Assembly: GCA_937927975.1 (NCBI GenBank)
Contig: CALEZT010000010.1
Location: 85,259 to 149,258, forward strand
Origin: an uncultured Phycisphaerales bacterium
Lineage (GTDB): Bacteria; Planctomycetota; Phycisphaerae; Sedimentisphaerales; Anaerobacaceae
Direction: 5' to 3'
DNA length: 64,000 nt
Shown here in pieces: positions 25,148 to 35,700 of the stretch (the stretch's first letter is position 1; each line of letters opens with the position of its first letter). The notes beneath the pieces are model-generated. The model was not told the origin of the DNA and ran no database searches. It worked only from the letters and a program-made list of their open reading frames with translations. The translations under genes and the position numbers were made by a program.

Positions 25148-26605
25148 ATGAGCCAGCAGGAGAGACGCAGCGAAAGAACTCTCGGACGCAGGGATTTCCT
25201 GCATTCGACGATGTTTTCCGCAGGTGCATTGGCGGTGGCGGGCGTCTCGCCGCTGCTGGCCGCCCGAGCCGCAGGCAAACCGAACGTGCTCTTCGTGTTC
25301 GCCGACGAGTGGCGCGCGGACGACCTTGGATACGCCGGAAACGACGATGTGCCGACGCCCCACTTGGACGCCATGGCACGGGAAAGCATCAACTGCACGT
25401 CGATGATCTCAGGCTGCCCAGTCTGCACTCCCTACCGGGCGAGCCTGCTGACTGGCCAATACTGGCTCACCCATGGGTTGTTCTACAACGACAGGCCGCT
25501 CGGGACGCGGGCGGTGTCCTTCGCCCAGGCCTTCAAGCAGGCCGGGTATGACACCGCCTATGTGGGCAAATGGCACGTAGACGGCCACGGGCGTTCCGCG
25601 TTCATCCCCCGCGAGCGGCGGCAGGGCTTCGACTACTGGAAGGCTCGGGAGTGTACGCACGACTACCACAACTCGATGTACTACGGCGACACGCCGCACC
25701 CGCTCCGCTGGGAGGGTTACGACGCCATCGCACAGACGAAGGACGCCATCCGGTACATCCGCGAGCATGATCGCAAGAAGCCGTTTCTGTTCGTGCTTTC
25801 CTGGGGGCCGCCCCACACGCCGCATCACACGGCGCCCGAGGCCAACAAGCGGCGCATCGCGCCGGCGGAAACCCTCCAGGTTCGGCCGAACGTGCCGGAA
25901 GCCATGAGGGACAAGGCCCGCGCTGCGCTGGCCGGTTACTACGCGCATATCACCGCCCTCGACGATTGCATCGGAGATCTCCGCCGAACCCTCAAGGAAA
26001 CCGGAATCGAGGAGAACACCATCCTGGTCTTCACCACCGACCACGGCTACATGATTCATTCTCACGGCGAGTTCCACAAACAGATGCCCTGGGAGGAGTC
26101 GATCCGGGTGCCGTTCCTGCTGCAATGGCCCGCGTTGCGAGGCGCCGCCGGTCACACGATCCGCATGCCCATCAATACCCCCGACCTCATGCCGACGCTG
26201 CTCGGACTTGCGGGGGTACCGATCCCTCAGACCGTGGAGGGACGGGATCTTTCCGCGGTCTTCCGCGGGGAGCGGCAAGAGTGGGACGAAGCGGCTCTGA
26301 TCCTGTGCGCGGCGCCCTTCCACCAGTGGAATTTCGCCCGCGGCGGCCGGGAGTATCGCGGCGTTCGCACTCGGCGGCACACCTACGTACGCGACCTGAA
26401 GGGGCCGTGGCTGCTCTACGACAACGAGGCGGACCCCTACCAGTTGAATAACCTCGTCAACAAGCCCGAGGCGGCCGAGTTGCAGGCGCGCCTGGAGACC
26501 GTCCTTGCCCGCAAACTCCACGAGACAGGCGACGAGTTCCGTCCGGCGCAGTACTACATGAATCAGTGGAACTACACCTGGGACGCCGGCGACGCACCAA
26601 GTTGA
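25148..26605 (+). CDS. Tat-exported type I sulfatase
   Basis: A 485-aa arylsulfatase-family enzyme that hydrolyses sulfate esters, probably on a polysaccharide. ATG 25148 is chosen over the in-frame TTG 25106; GAAGGACG lies upstream. The N-terminus TLGRRDFLHSTMFSAGALAVAG is a twin-arginine signal. KPNVLFVFADEWRADDLGYAG holds the metal-binding acidic residues, and SGCPVCTPYRASLLTGQ contains the C-T-P-Y-R motif, with Cys93 as the residue converted to formylglycine. TTDHGYMIHSHGEFHKQ carries the second metal/active-site cluster. The Cys form requires an FGE or anSME maturase encoded elsewhere, because the FGE-like domain in this window lacks its catalytic cysteines. Confidence 0.93.
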   Translation: MSQQERRSERTLGRRDFLHSTMFSAGALAVAGVSPLLAARAAGKPNVLFVFADEWRADDLGYAGNDDVPTPHLDAMARESINCTSMISGCPVCTPYRASLLTGQYWLTHGLFYNDRPLGTRAVSFAQAFKQAGYDTAYVGKWHVDGHGRSAFIPRERRQGFDYWKARECTHDYHNSMYYGDTPHPLRWEGYDAIAQTKDAIRYIREHDRKKPFLFVLSWGPPHTPHHTAPEANKRRIAPAETLQVRPNVPEAMRDKARAALAGYYAHITALDDCIGDLRRTLKETGIEENTILVFTTDHGYMIHSHGEFHKQMPWEESIRVPFLLQWPALRGAAGHTIRMPINTPDLMPTLLGLAGVPIPQTVEGRDLSAVFRGERQEWDEAALILCAAPFHQWNFARGGREYRGVRTRRHTYVRDLKGPWLLYDNEADPYQLNNLVNKPEAAELQARLETVLARKLHETGDEFRPAQYYMNQWNYTWDAGDAPS

Positions 26606-26767
26606 TTCTCTCTTTGTAGTGAAGGAATTGGCTGGATTCTGAGGAACCCGTTGGGTACCATCCCGCTGGGGATTCAGCCCGTCTGGTTGATCGCGTGGGC
26701 GGCTGGGTAGAATCCCCTGCAAGAGAGCTCGTGCAGGTTGCAGGTACATTCACGATTGGGGTATCTC

Positions 26768-29638
26768 ATGAAGCTGTGTCGTCTCCTTATTGTCCTGTGT
26801 TTATTGCGATCGGTGGCTGCGGCCGAGGGCGCCAGCCCGCCGATAAACCTCCGATGCGAATACCTCGCCAATCCGGTAGGGATCGGAACCACCAGCCCGC
26901 GATTGAGCTGGCAGCTTGCTCCGGGACCACGTGGGCATCGACAGAGCGCCTATCGTCTGCTCGTCGCCAGCGATGAGACATTGCTTGCCAAAGACATCGG
27001 GGATCTGTGGGACACCGGCAAACAGCCCAGCAGCAGGACCTCCCAGATTGTCTACGCGGGCACGCCGTTGAAGTCGGGCCAGAGATGCCACTGGAAAGTG
27101 AAGGTCTGGGACGGAGACGGAGATTCCTCGGACTGGAGCCAGCCGGCCCGGTGGTGCGTCGGCCTGTTGGAGGCGAGGGATTGGCAGGCGGATTTCATCA
27201 GTTTCCGCGACACCTCCCCTGTCCACAGGAGCCGAGACGAACTCTACCTGCCTCCGGCCCGCTTCTATCGAAAGGAGTTCCAAGCGCCGGCCCAAATCCG
27301 CCGGGCCACGGTCCATGCGACTGCTCTGGGGATCTACGATCTCTATCTCAACGGCCGACGGGTCTGCGATCGGTACTTCGCCCCGGGATGGAGCGACTAT
27401 CGCAAACGCGCCTACTATCACTCGTACGATGTCACGGGTCTGTTGTCGCATGGCGACAACGCGATCGGAGCGATCGTGGCGGAGGGCTGGTACTGTGGCT
27501 ACGTCGGCTATGGCGTCCTCGTCGGCTACGGCCCCTTCCGCTCGGGGCGCTGTTTCTACGGAAAGACCCCGGCCTTCATGGCCCAACTGGAGATCGAGTA
27601 CGAAGACGGGACGCGACAGACCGTCGTCACCGACTCCGCCTGGACGGTCACCGACGACGGCCCGATCCGCGAGGCCGACATCCAGGGAGGGGAAACCTAT
27701 GACGCTCGCAAGGAAATGCCGGGTTGGTCCAAGGCGGGATTCGACGACAGCCGCTGGCAGCGCGCCATTCTGGCGGAGGAAAACGGCAGTACGATCGCGC
27801 CCTACCACGATCCCGGGGGTCCTCGCCTCGTGGAACTGGGCTTCGTAAAGCCCGAGATCCTCCAGGCCTACCCCGCGCCGCCGATTGTCGTCACGCAGGA
27901 ACTGCCCGCCCGAACGGTCACGCAACTCAAGCCGGGGGTCTATATCTTCGATTTCGGCGAGAACTTCGCAGGCGTGGTCCGGCTCAAGACGAAAGGACCC
28001 GCCGGCGCGAAGATCATGCTTCGTTTCGGCGAAATGCTTCATCCCGACGGACGACTGATGACCGAGAACCTCCGCCGGGCGAGGGTCATCGACCACTATA
28101 TCCTCAAGGGCGATCCCGACGGCGAGGAATGGGTCCCCCGCTTCACCTACCACGGATTTCAGTTCGTCGAGGTGACCGGCCTGGCCCACGAGCCATCACT
28201 CGACACCGTGACCGGACTGGTCTTGCACAACGACACGTCGATGACCAGCCACTTCGAATGTTCCGATCCGATGATCAACCAGCTCTTCCGGAACATCGTC
28301 CGGACCCAGCGAGCCAACTTCATCGAAGTCCCCACCGACTGCCCCCAGCGGGATGAACGCATGGGCTGGATGGGCGACGCCCAGATCTATGCGCGTTCGG
28401 CGACAATCAACGCCGACGTCGCCTCGTTCTTCACGAAATGGATCGATGACGTAGCCGAATCCCAGCGCTCGTTCGGCGCCTATCCGGACTATGCCCCCTA
28501 TCCCATGCAGCACGGCGAGAGCGGCAAGGCCTTCGGGACCGCCTGGATGGACGCCGGCATCATCTGCCCCTGGACCATCTGGAGAGTCTACGGCGACACG
28601 CGGATCATCGAACGCCATTATGGCTCGATGACCCGATTCATGGACTTCCGCCAGGCGGTCAGTCCGCGGTTCGGCGGCATCTCCCTGGGCAATCCGTGGG
28701 GCGACTGGCTGAACGTCAACGATCCTACGCCCATAGAGTACATCGACGCCTGTTACTTCGCGCGGACCGCCGGACTGATGGCCGAGATGGCCCAGGCCGT
28801 CGGCAACACGAGCGACGCGGCCTTCTACAGGGACCTCCACAGCAAGGTCAAGGCCGCCTTCACACGGGACTATGTCGGCGAGGACGGCTCGCTTCGAGTG
28901 CAATCGCAAACCGCTCACGTCCTGGCGCTTGCCTTCGAATTGCTCGACGAGCCGCAGCAGAAGATCGCTGCGAAGACTCTTGCCGACCACATCGCTCGAA
29001 ACGGCTATTGCATGGCCACCGGTTTTCTCGGCACCAAGGACCTCCTCCCGGTCTTGTCCGCACATGGTCAGCACGACCTGGCTGTCAGACTCTTCCAGAG
29101 CCGCCGGTTCCCGTCCTGGGGCTACGCGGTCGTCAACGGCGCGACCTCCGTCTGGGAGCGATGGGACAGCTATACAAAGGAAGACGGTTTCGGCCGGCAC
29201 AACGCCGCGATGAACTCCTTCAGCCACTACGCGTTCGGCGCCGTGTGCGAATGGATGTTCCGCACCCTCGCGGGCATCGACAGCGAGACAGCGGGATTCG
29301 ACCCCATCATCCTGCGGCCCGCGCCGCCGTCGCCGGGGAGCAACCCCGACCAAACGCCCATCCATTGGGTCAGAGCCCACCAGGACTCGATCCATGGACG
29401 GATCAGCAGCGCATGGCGGCTGGAGAACGGCGTCTTCACTTATGAGGTCACGGTTCCTCCCAACGCGAACGCCTCTGTCGTTCTTCCTGCCGCCGGAATC
29501 GAAGACGTCACGGAATCCGACCGGCCCGTCAGCCAACGGGACGACATTGAAAACCACCCTGTGGAGAGGTTTCCCGTCGTCCTGAGAATCCCCGCGGGAT
29601 CCTATTCATTTCGCTGCAGGTACGCGAAAACATATTGA
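26768..29638 (+). CDS. Secreted alpha-L-rhamnosidase, GH78
   Basis: A 956-aa enzyme that releases terminal alpha-L-rhamnose. ATG 26768 gives MKLCRLLIVLCLLRSVAAAEG, a signal peptide. The N-terminal beta domains (SPRLSWQL, YRLLVAS, WKVKVWDGDG) and the inserted domain (FYRKEFQAPAQIRRATVHATALGIYDLYLNG) are typical of GH78. The (alpha/alpha)6 catalytic domain contains DCPQRDERMGWMGDAQ (from residue 524), with the general-acid Glu in the RDERMGW motif, and WERWDSY (796-802). A C-terminal beta-sandwich follows. Length is normal for the family. It follows the sulfatase after 162 bases and precedes the cytochrome operon. Confidence 0.93.
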   Translation: MKLCRLLIVLCLLRSVAAAEGASPPINLRCEYLANPVGIGTTSPRLSWQLAPGPRGHRQSAYRLLVASDETLLAKDIGDLWDTGKQPSSRTSQIVYAGTPLKSGQRCHWKVKVWDGDGDSSDWSQPARWCVGLLEARDWQADFISFRDTSPVHRSRDELYLPPARFYRKEFQAPAQIRRATVHATALGIYDLYLNGRRVCDRYFAPGWSDYRKRAYYHSYDVTGLLSHGDNAIGAIVAEGWYCGYVGYGVLVGYGPFRSGRCFYGKTPAFMAQLEIEYEDGTRQTVVTDSAWTVTDDGPIREADIQGGETYDARKEMPGWSKAGFDDSRWQRAILAEENGSTIAPYHDPGGPRLVELGFVKPEILQAYPAPPIVVTQELPARTVTQLKPGVYIFDFGENFAGVVRLKTKGPAGAKIMLRFGEMLHPDGRLMTENLRRARVIDHYILKGDPDGEEWVPRFTYHGFQFVEVTGLAHEPSLDTVTGLVLHNDTSMTSHFECSDPMINQLFRNIVRTQRANFIEVPTDCPQRDERMGWMGDAQIYARSATINADVASFFTKWIDDVAESQRSFGAYPDYAPYPMQHGESGKAFGTAWMDAGIICPWTIWRVYGDTRIIERHYGSMTRFMDFRQAVSPRFGGISLGNPWGDWLNVNDPTPIEYIDACYFARTAGLMAEMAQAVGNTSDAAFYRDLHSKVKAAFTRDYVGEDGSLRVQSQTAHVLALAFELLDEPQQKIAAKTLADHIARNGYCMATGFLGTKDLLPVLSAHGQHDLAVRLFQSRRFPSWGYAVVNGATSVWERWDSYTKEDGFGRHNAAMNSFSHYAFGAVCEWMFRTLAGIDSETAGFDPIILRPAPPSPGSNPDQTPIHWVRAHQDSIHGRISSAWRLENGVFTYEVTVPPNANASVVLPAAGIEDVTESDRPVSQRDDIENHPVERFPVVLRIPAGSYSFRCRYAKTY

Positions 29639-29807
29639 GTGAGGGCTTCAGCTCGACAAATGCGTTGATCGGAGGGGGGTTCTTCTTGCCGCCGGAATAT
29701 GCTATAGTAGGCACGATGTTCGGGGGTTGGGCATGGCGTCTTGCGTGCCAGGCCCGATGCCCACCGAGATCCGTGAACGGTTACGACGCAGCCTTTGGAG
29801 AATTGCC

Positions 29808-32768
29808 ATGCAAGCGTCCGCCAGGAAACACATCGGGTCAGCCCGTGCCAGCCGTCGTCCATGGATAGCGATATGGCTCCTGTCTCTGGCGGCGTTGTCC
29901 GGGACTGTCGTCGCCCAGAGCAAAGCTACATTGCGGAATATCGCCCCCGATGCCGTCGTCATCGCAAGCGGACAGTTCAGCGACCAGTACCAGGGCGCCT
30001 TCACCGCCAACGGGCAGATTCCCGACGCGGAGTCCCGTGACGATGTGGGCAAGGCCTGGTACGTCCCGCAGGCACAGGCAATCGGCGCGACACTCACCTA
30101 CACGTGGCCGGACGTGGTAACGGTCGGCGAGATCGTCTACTACGGACGAACCGCGTGGCTGTGGAACGAGAACTTCCTTCAGGTGGAGGTGCGGACCAAC
30201 GCGCGCGACGCCTGCGTCGCCAAGGCCGATCTGCGTCGAGGACATGGTCCCCAGCGGATCAGATTGGAAACGCCCGTTCAGACGCGGGTCCTGACGCTCC
30301 GGTTCGTGCTCGCCGATGTCGGGCCCAACCCCGGCGCCTCGGAGATTCGGATCTATTCCGCATCGCCTGAACAGAAGGCATTGGGGACCTTTCGCCCGCC
30401 TCCCGGCGCGCCGGTTGAAATCCCGCAATCGCAAAGGCTGGCCGAATGGTTCACCTCGGGCGAGTGCGGCTTCGACAGCCTGCTGGTGATTCAGCGGCAG
30501 GTCATGAATCCCTCGCACGTATATACCTACCACAACGAGGATTTTCGTGCCGGCGGCGGGTTGTATCGCTTCCATCGCGATGGGAGCCTGGAGAAGCTGG
30601 TGGATTCCCCCGAGGGACAACTGCTCGATCTGGAGATTTCCTATGACGGGCGGGAGGTCCTGTTCAGTTGGCGAAAGAGCCAGACCGACACCTATCAGAT
30701 TCATCGCATGAACGTCGATGGGACGGGACTGGTGCAGTTGACTCACGGCGACCACTACAACTTCAATCCCTGCTGGCTCCCGGACGGCGGCATCGCGTTC
30801 CTTTCGACCCGGGCCAGCGCATACGCGTACTGCTGGAATTCGCCGGTCGGCGTGTTGTACCGGATGGATCGCGAGGGCTTACGCGTCGTGCGTCTGAGCG
30901 CGAACTACCTGAATGACTTCACCCCTGCGGTGTTGCACGACGGTCGGATCATCTACAGCCGGTGGGAATACGTGGATCGTCCGGCCATCCCGATTCAGAG
31001 CCTGTGGACGATCCGCCCGGACGGGACGGGGCTTCAGGTCCATTATGGCAATCGCGTGCTGAGCCCCGCGACGTTCATGGAGGCGCGCCCCATCCCAGGC
31101 GCCCAGGCAGTCCTGTGCCTTCTGACGGCCCACAATGGTCCCGCTCGCGGCGGGGTGGGCATCATCGACCGTCGCCACGGCGTCAACGCACAGGAAGCCA
31201 TCACGAACCTCACGCCGGAGGTCAATATCGGGTCCGTGAATCGCGGAGACGGCAATCGCGTCCAGGGACGCTATGAGAATCCGTTTCCGCTCGATGAGAA
31301 ACTCTTCCTGGTCTCGCACGACGGCTCCATCTTGCTGCGCGACTACGAGGGAACGGAGCAGGCGATCCTCCTGAGGCCTCGCGATGGTCTGGGTTTCTAC
31401 AATCCGCAGCCGATCCGCTCGATGCCGGTTCCGCCGGTGTTAACTTCGCCACGCGATGTTCCGCAGGACTCGCAAACAGAGCCGCCGATGGCCGCGGTTT
31501 ATCTTCAGGACGTGTACCAGGGCCTTGAACCGCACATTGCCCGCGGTCAGATCGCCGCGATCCGCGTGGTCGAGGAGATCGCCAAGCCGATCGCCATCAA
31601 CCCCAATCTGCGTGCCTTCGGATTCCAGTTCCCGGTCGTCTCCAGCGGAGCGACCTATGCCCCCAAGAGAATCTGGGGTCAGGCGGCGGTCCGTTCGGAC
31701 GGCTCCGCCAGCTTCGAGGTGCCTGCGGGACGTCCGATCTACTTCATGGCTCTGGATGAGCATGGGCGCGCCTTGCAGCGGATGCGCAGCTTCACGCACC
31801 TGATGCCGGGCGAGTCGCAAAGCTGCGTCGGCTGTCACGAGAACCGATTGTCCACCCCCCTGCGAGGCCCCACGCCTGCGGCCTTGCGAGAGTCCCCTCA
31901 GCCGCTGGACCGGCCGGAATGGGGTCGCGTCGGCTTCAGCTATCCACGGATCGTTCAACCGGTGCTCGACCGTAACTGCGCTGCCTGCCACAACGCCCAC
32001 AATCCCAGCGGAGGGGTCGATCTCTCGGAGGATCTGACGGATTTCTTCAACGTCTCCTACGAAACGCTCGTTCGCCAGGGAACGGCCGCTGAGGATTGGA
32101 CTCGAGGCGGCTGCCGTCAGGAAGACATCCGCAATCCCTACACCTCGTGGATCTCGACGTACAACGGCTCCGAGAGCAATATCCTGGAGATCAAACCCGG
32201 CGCGTGGGGCTCGCCCGCCAGCCGTCTGGCGGACTTGGTGCTCAAAGGCCATCCCGACGCCGACGGCAACCCGCGGGTCCGTCTGACCGACGCGGAAAAA
32301 CGCCGTCTCTTCGCGTGGATCGATCTGAACGTCCCGTACTATGGCACGAGCGACTCGAATCATCGGGACCGGCCGGGCTGCCGTCGGATGTGGCCGGAGG
32401 ATTTCGACCGCGTCTTCAACGACGTCGCAATGCGACGCTGCGCCTCGTGCCATGAGCCGGATGGCAAAGGCGCGCCCTCCGTCCCGCGGAAGTGGTATCT
32501 GCGAGTTCAGCGCCCCGAGAGGAACACCTTCGTGCTCGCGCCGCTGGCCAGAGCCGCTGGTGGAACCGAACGATGCGGGCGAGCGGTGTTCCAATCCGTG
32601 GATGATCCCGATCTTCGCAAGCTGTTGGCGGTATTTCGTCCCATCCAGGAGCTTCTCTCCCAGCGACCTCGTCTGGATCTGTATGATGGCCAGACGAGTG
32701 AAGGCACGGACGTCTGTGCCGATCAGGGATGCGAAATCCTTGGCTCTCCGAAAGAGGATCAATTGTAG
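29808..32768 (+). CDS. HzsA-like propeller cytochrome with three CXXCH sites (copy B)
   Basis: A 986-aa protein. ATG 29808 has GGAG 8 bases upstream and gives a signal peptide (WIAIWLLSLAALSGTVVAQ). Residues about 38-190 form an N-terminal F5/8-type or related beta-sandwich (LTYTWPDVVTVGEIVYYGRT, LQVEVRT). The TolB-like propeller follows (EISYDGREVLFSWRKS, FNPCWLPDGGIAFLSTRAS, RIIYSRWEYVDR). Haem sites are CVGCH (673-677), CAACH (724-728) and an extra C-terminal CASCH (878-882). Compared with copy A it has the added N-terminal lectin-like domain and a third haem. First gene of a tight operon; the next gene's ribosome site overlaps its stop codon. Confidence 0.8.
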   Translation: MQASARKHIGSARASRRPWIAIWLLSLAALSGTVVAQSKATLRNIAPDAVVIASGQFSDQYQGAFTANGQIPDAESRDDVGKAWYVPQAQAIGATLTYTWPDVVTVGEIVYYGRTAWLWNENFLQVEVRTNARDACVAKADLRRGHGPQRIRLETPVQTRVLTLRFVLADVGPNPGASEIRIYSASPEQKALGTFRPPPGAPVEIPQSQRLAEWFTSGECGFDSLLVIQRQVMNPSHVYTYHNEDFRAGGGLYRFHRDGSLEKLVDSPEGQLLDLEISYDGREVLFSWRKSQTDTYQIHRMNVDGTGLVQLTHGDHYNFNPCWLPDGGIAFLSTRASAYAYCWNSPVGVLYRMDREGLRVVRLSANYLNDFTPAVLHDGRIIYSRWEYVDRPAIPIQSLWTIRPDGTGLQVHYGNRVLSPATFMEARPIPGAQAVLCLLTAHNGPARGGVGIIDRRHGVNAQEAITNLTPEVNIGSVNRGDGNRVQGRYENPFPLDEKLFLVSHDGSILLRDYEGTEQAILLRPRDGLGFYNPQPIRSMPVPPVLTSPRDVPQDSQTEPPMAAVYLQDVYQGLEPHIARGQIAAIRVVEEIAKPIAINPNLRAFGFQFPVVSSGATYAPKRIWGQAAVRSDGSASFEVPAGRPIYFMALDEHGRALQRMRSFTHLMPGESQSCVGCHENRLSTPLRGPTPAALRESPQPLDRPEWGRVGFSYPRIVQPVLDRNCAACHNAHNPSGGVDLSEDLTDFFNVSYETLVRQGTAAEDWTRGGCRQEDIRNPYTSWISTYNGSESNILEIKPGAWGSPASRLADLVLKGHPDADGNPRVRLTDAEKRRLFAWIDLNVPYYGTSDSNHRDRPGCRRMWPEDFDRVFNDVAMRRCASCHEPDGKGAPSVPRKWYLRVQRPERNTFVLAPLARAAGGTERCGRAVFQSVDDPDLRKLLAVFRPIQELLSQRPRLDLYDGQTSEGTDVCADQGCEILGSPKEDQL

Positions 32769-32780
32769 GAGGCTGCTCAC

Positions 32781-35700
32781 GTGGCTTTTCTTGTCGACCC
32801 GATCTGCTTGTGGAAGTCTCTTATGGTGCCTGCAATGATGTGTGACGTTCGTCGTTGGGCGGTTGTCCTCGCACTGGGGACGCTGCCGGTAAGTTCGATC
32901 CTGGCGGGGCAGCCTGTATCTGCCGACCGGGCCGTCTCAGGCGCCGCATGGCGGGAACTCGTGCAAATGGCCGGCTACGCGCAGGTGGTCCAGGAGGGGA
33001 CACCAACCGATGGCGGAGGTTCGTCGGTGTCGGCGCCCTTTGTCGGGGAGGTGATCAGAGGAGGGCAGGAGGCGACGCGGATCGAGGTCTGTATCGAAGG
33101 CTGGCGGGATCTGTGGCTGATCGTCGATGACGTGGATACCTACGACCATGACGTGGCCAACTGGGCGGAGGCGCGCCTGCTCTGTGCCGACGGTTCGGCG
33201 ACCTATCTGGACGATCTGGAGCCGACATCGGTCCGCCAGGGATGGGGCCGGTTGGAGAAACGCACCAGCGCGATCGGCCAGCCGCTGCGAATTGGAGACC
33301 GCACATTCGAGCGAGGGCTGGGCACCCACGCCGTCAGCGCGATCCACTATCGGCTCAATAAGCCGTACCAGCGTTTCGAAGCCTGGGTCGGCGTGGATTT
33401 CTCGCGTCAGAAGGGCCAGGGCAGCGTCCGGTTCCTGGTCAGTCCGGCGGCCATTCATCATCGCGTCGCGACGAAGACGGGGCCTTCGCCGACCCCGCGG
33501 GCAGCACTGGCGACGTTTGACTTTGAAGCGTTGCGTCTGGCGGTGACCGATCTGACCGAGCGGTTCGGTCCCCGCTATCCAGACGGCCGGACGTATCTGT
33601 CGCGCCTTGAGGAACTCCATCGCGAACTCCGTCTGGCGGCCGAGACGGAATCACAGCCCCCGACCGAGGAGGCTCAACAGCGCGCGATCGAGCTGATCCG
33701 CGAATTGGAACCGCTCAGGCGTCGGGCCCTGCTCGCCAATCCGCTGCTCGACTTCGATCGCATTGTCCTGGTCCAGCGAGGACTTCCACAGTCGCACGAG
33801 GCGCGAACGGCCATGGGAGCCGGCATCGGCATGCCGACCAATTGGCAGGCGGGCGTCGGTGTGACGCGGAGGGATCGATGGGACGACCGTCTGGCGGTGC
33901 TCTCGAATCTCCGCGAGTCGCCGCGGGTCGAGGTCCTGTTTGCACCGCCAGGGAGACGAACCCTCAGCGATCTCGTGCTGGAGTTTGACGGCCGGACTCT
34001 TCTGTTTGCGATGGAGGGAATGAAACAACCCAATTGGCGGATCTTCGAAATCGGCGTTGACGGTTCCGGCCTTTGCCAGGTCACGCCGGACGACGACGCG
34101 GATGTCGGCCATTTCGATCCGTGCTATCTGGCCGATGGAGACATTCTCTTCACTTCGACCGCGGCGTTCATGGGTCTGCCCTGCGTCTTTGGCGATGCGC
34201 CGATGGTGTGCCTGTACCGCCTGGATCGACGGACCGGCACCGTCCGCCAATTGACCTTTGAGCAGGACAGCAACTGGTGCCCGACGCCGCTGGCCAATGG
34301 TCGTATTCTCTACCAGCGGTGGGAGTATTCGGACATTCCGCATTCGAACTCCCGCATCTTGTTTCACATGAATCCGGATGGGACCGACCAGCGCGAGTAC
34401 TATGGCAGCGGATCCTACTTTCCCCCGTCGCTATTCTATGCCAGGGGCGTGCCGGACCATCCGCGCAAGGTCATCGGCGTGGCCACCGGCCATCATGGGA
34501 CCCATCGCAGCGGCCGTCTGCTGCTGGTGGACCCCGCGATGGGTCGTCGTGAGGCAACCGGCGTGGTCCAGGAGATCCCCGGTCGCGGCAGGAAAGTCGA
34601 ACCGATTGTGCGGGACCGCCTCGTGGATGGGGTCTGGCCGCACTTCCTGCACCCGTATCCGCTGAGCAGCCAGTACTTTCTGGTGACCGCAAAGCCGACC
34701 CCCAACTCGCTCTGGGGGATCTACCTCGTGGACGTATTCGACAACGTGCTGCTGCTGCATGAGGTCGAGGGCCACGCGCTGCTGTGGCCGATCCCGATGC
34801 GGAATACCCCGCGTCCCCCTGTTGTGGTCAACCGCGTGGACCCGAGCCGTTCCGACGGGACAATGCTCATCGTGGACGTCTATCGCGGCGGCGGCCTCGA
34901 CGGCATCCCTCGCGGCGCCGTGCGAGCCCTTCGCATCTTCGACTATTACTTCAGCTATCGCAGCGTCGGCGGCCTGATAGGCAGCGTCGGCCTGGATGGG
35001 CCGTGGGACATCAAGCGCGTGCTGGGTACCGTACCGGTGGAGTCCGACGGCTCGGCCTACTTCACCGTGCCCGCCAACACGCCCATTTCCATCCAGGCGT
35101 TGGACGATCGCGGCCAGGTCCTCCAATTGATGCGAAGCTGGACGGTTGCCATGCCCGGCGAAAACGTCTCCTGCATCGGTTGCCACGAATCGCAGAACGA
35201 GGCGCCGCCGGCGAAGATGCCCGCCGCCGCCCGCCGACCGCCGTCCAAGATCAGCGGCCGCTGGGCGGCCCCGGTTCGCGGGTTCAGCTTCGCGCGCGAA
35301 GTGCAGCCCGTGCTGGACCGCCATTGCGCCGGATGCCACGACGGCAGCCTGCACGCCGGGGGCCGCGAGATCCCGTATCTCAAAGGCGATCGCCGCGTGA
35401 CGGAATGGCGCTCTGACATGGCCGGCAGCACGCCCCTTCACCTTCGCGCCGAGGGCGAACCCTTCACGGAGTCTTATGTGCAACTGCACCGCTACGTCCG
35501 TCCGCCCGGCATCGAGTCCGACCTGCGAACGCTCTCGCCCATGGACTTCCACTTCAGCGCCACCGAACTGGGCCAGATGCTCCGCAAGGGCCATCACGGC
35601 GTCCGCCTCGACCGAGAGTCCTGGGAGCGGCTCGTCGCCTGGTTTGATCTGAACACGCCCTTCCACGGCACCTGGCGCGAGATCGTCGGCGGCCAGCGGG

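Noticed and set aside
29705-29710. TATAGT as a promoter -10 box for the cytochrome operon
   Set aside because: No acceptable -35 hexamer lies 16-18 bases upstream, so it is not listed as a promoter.
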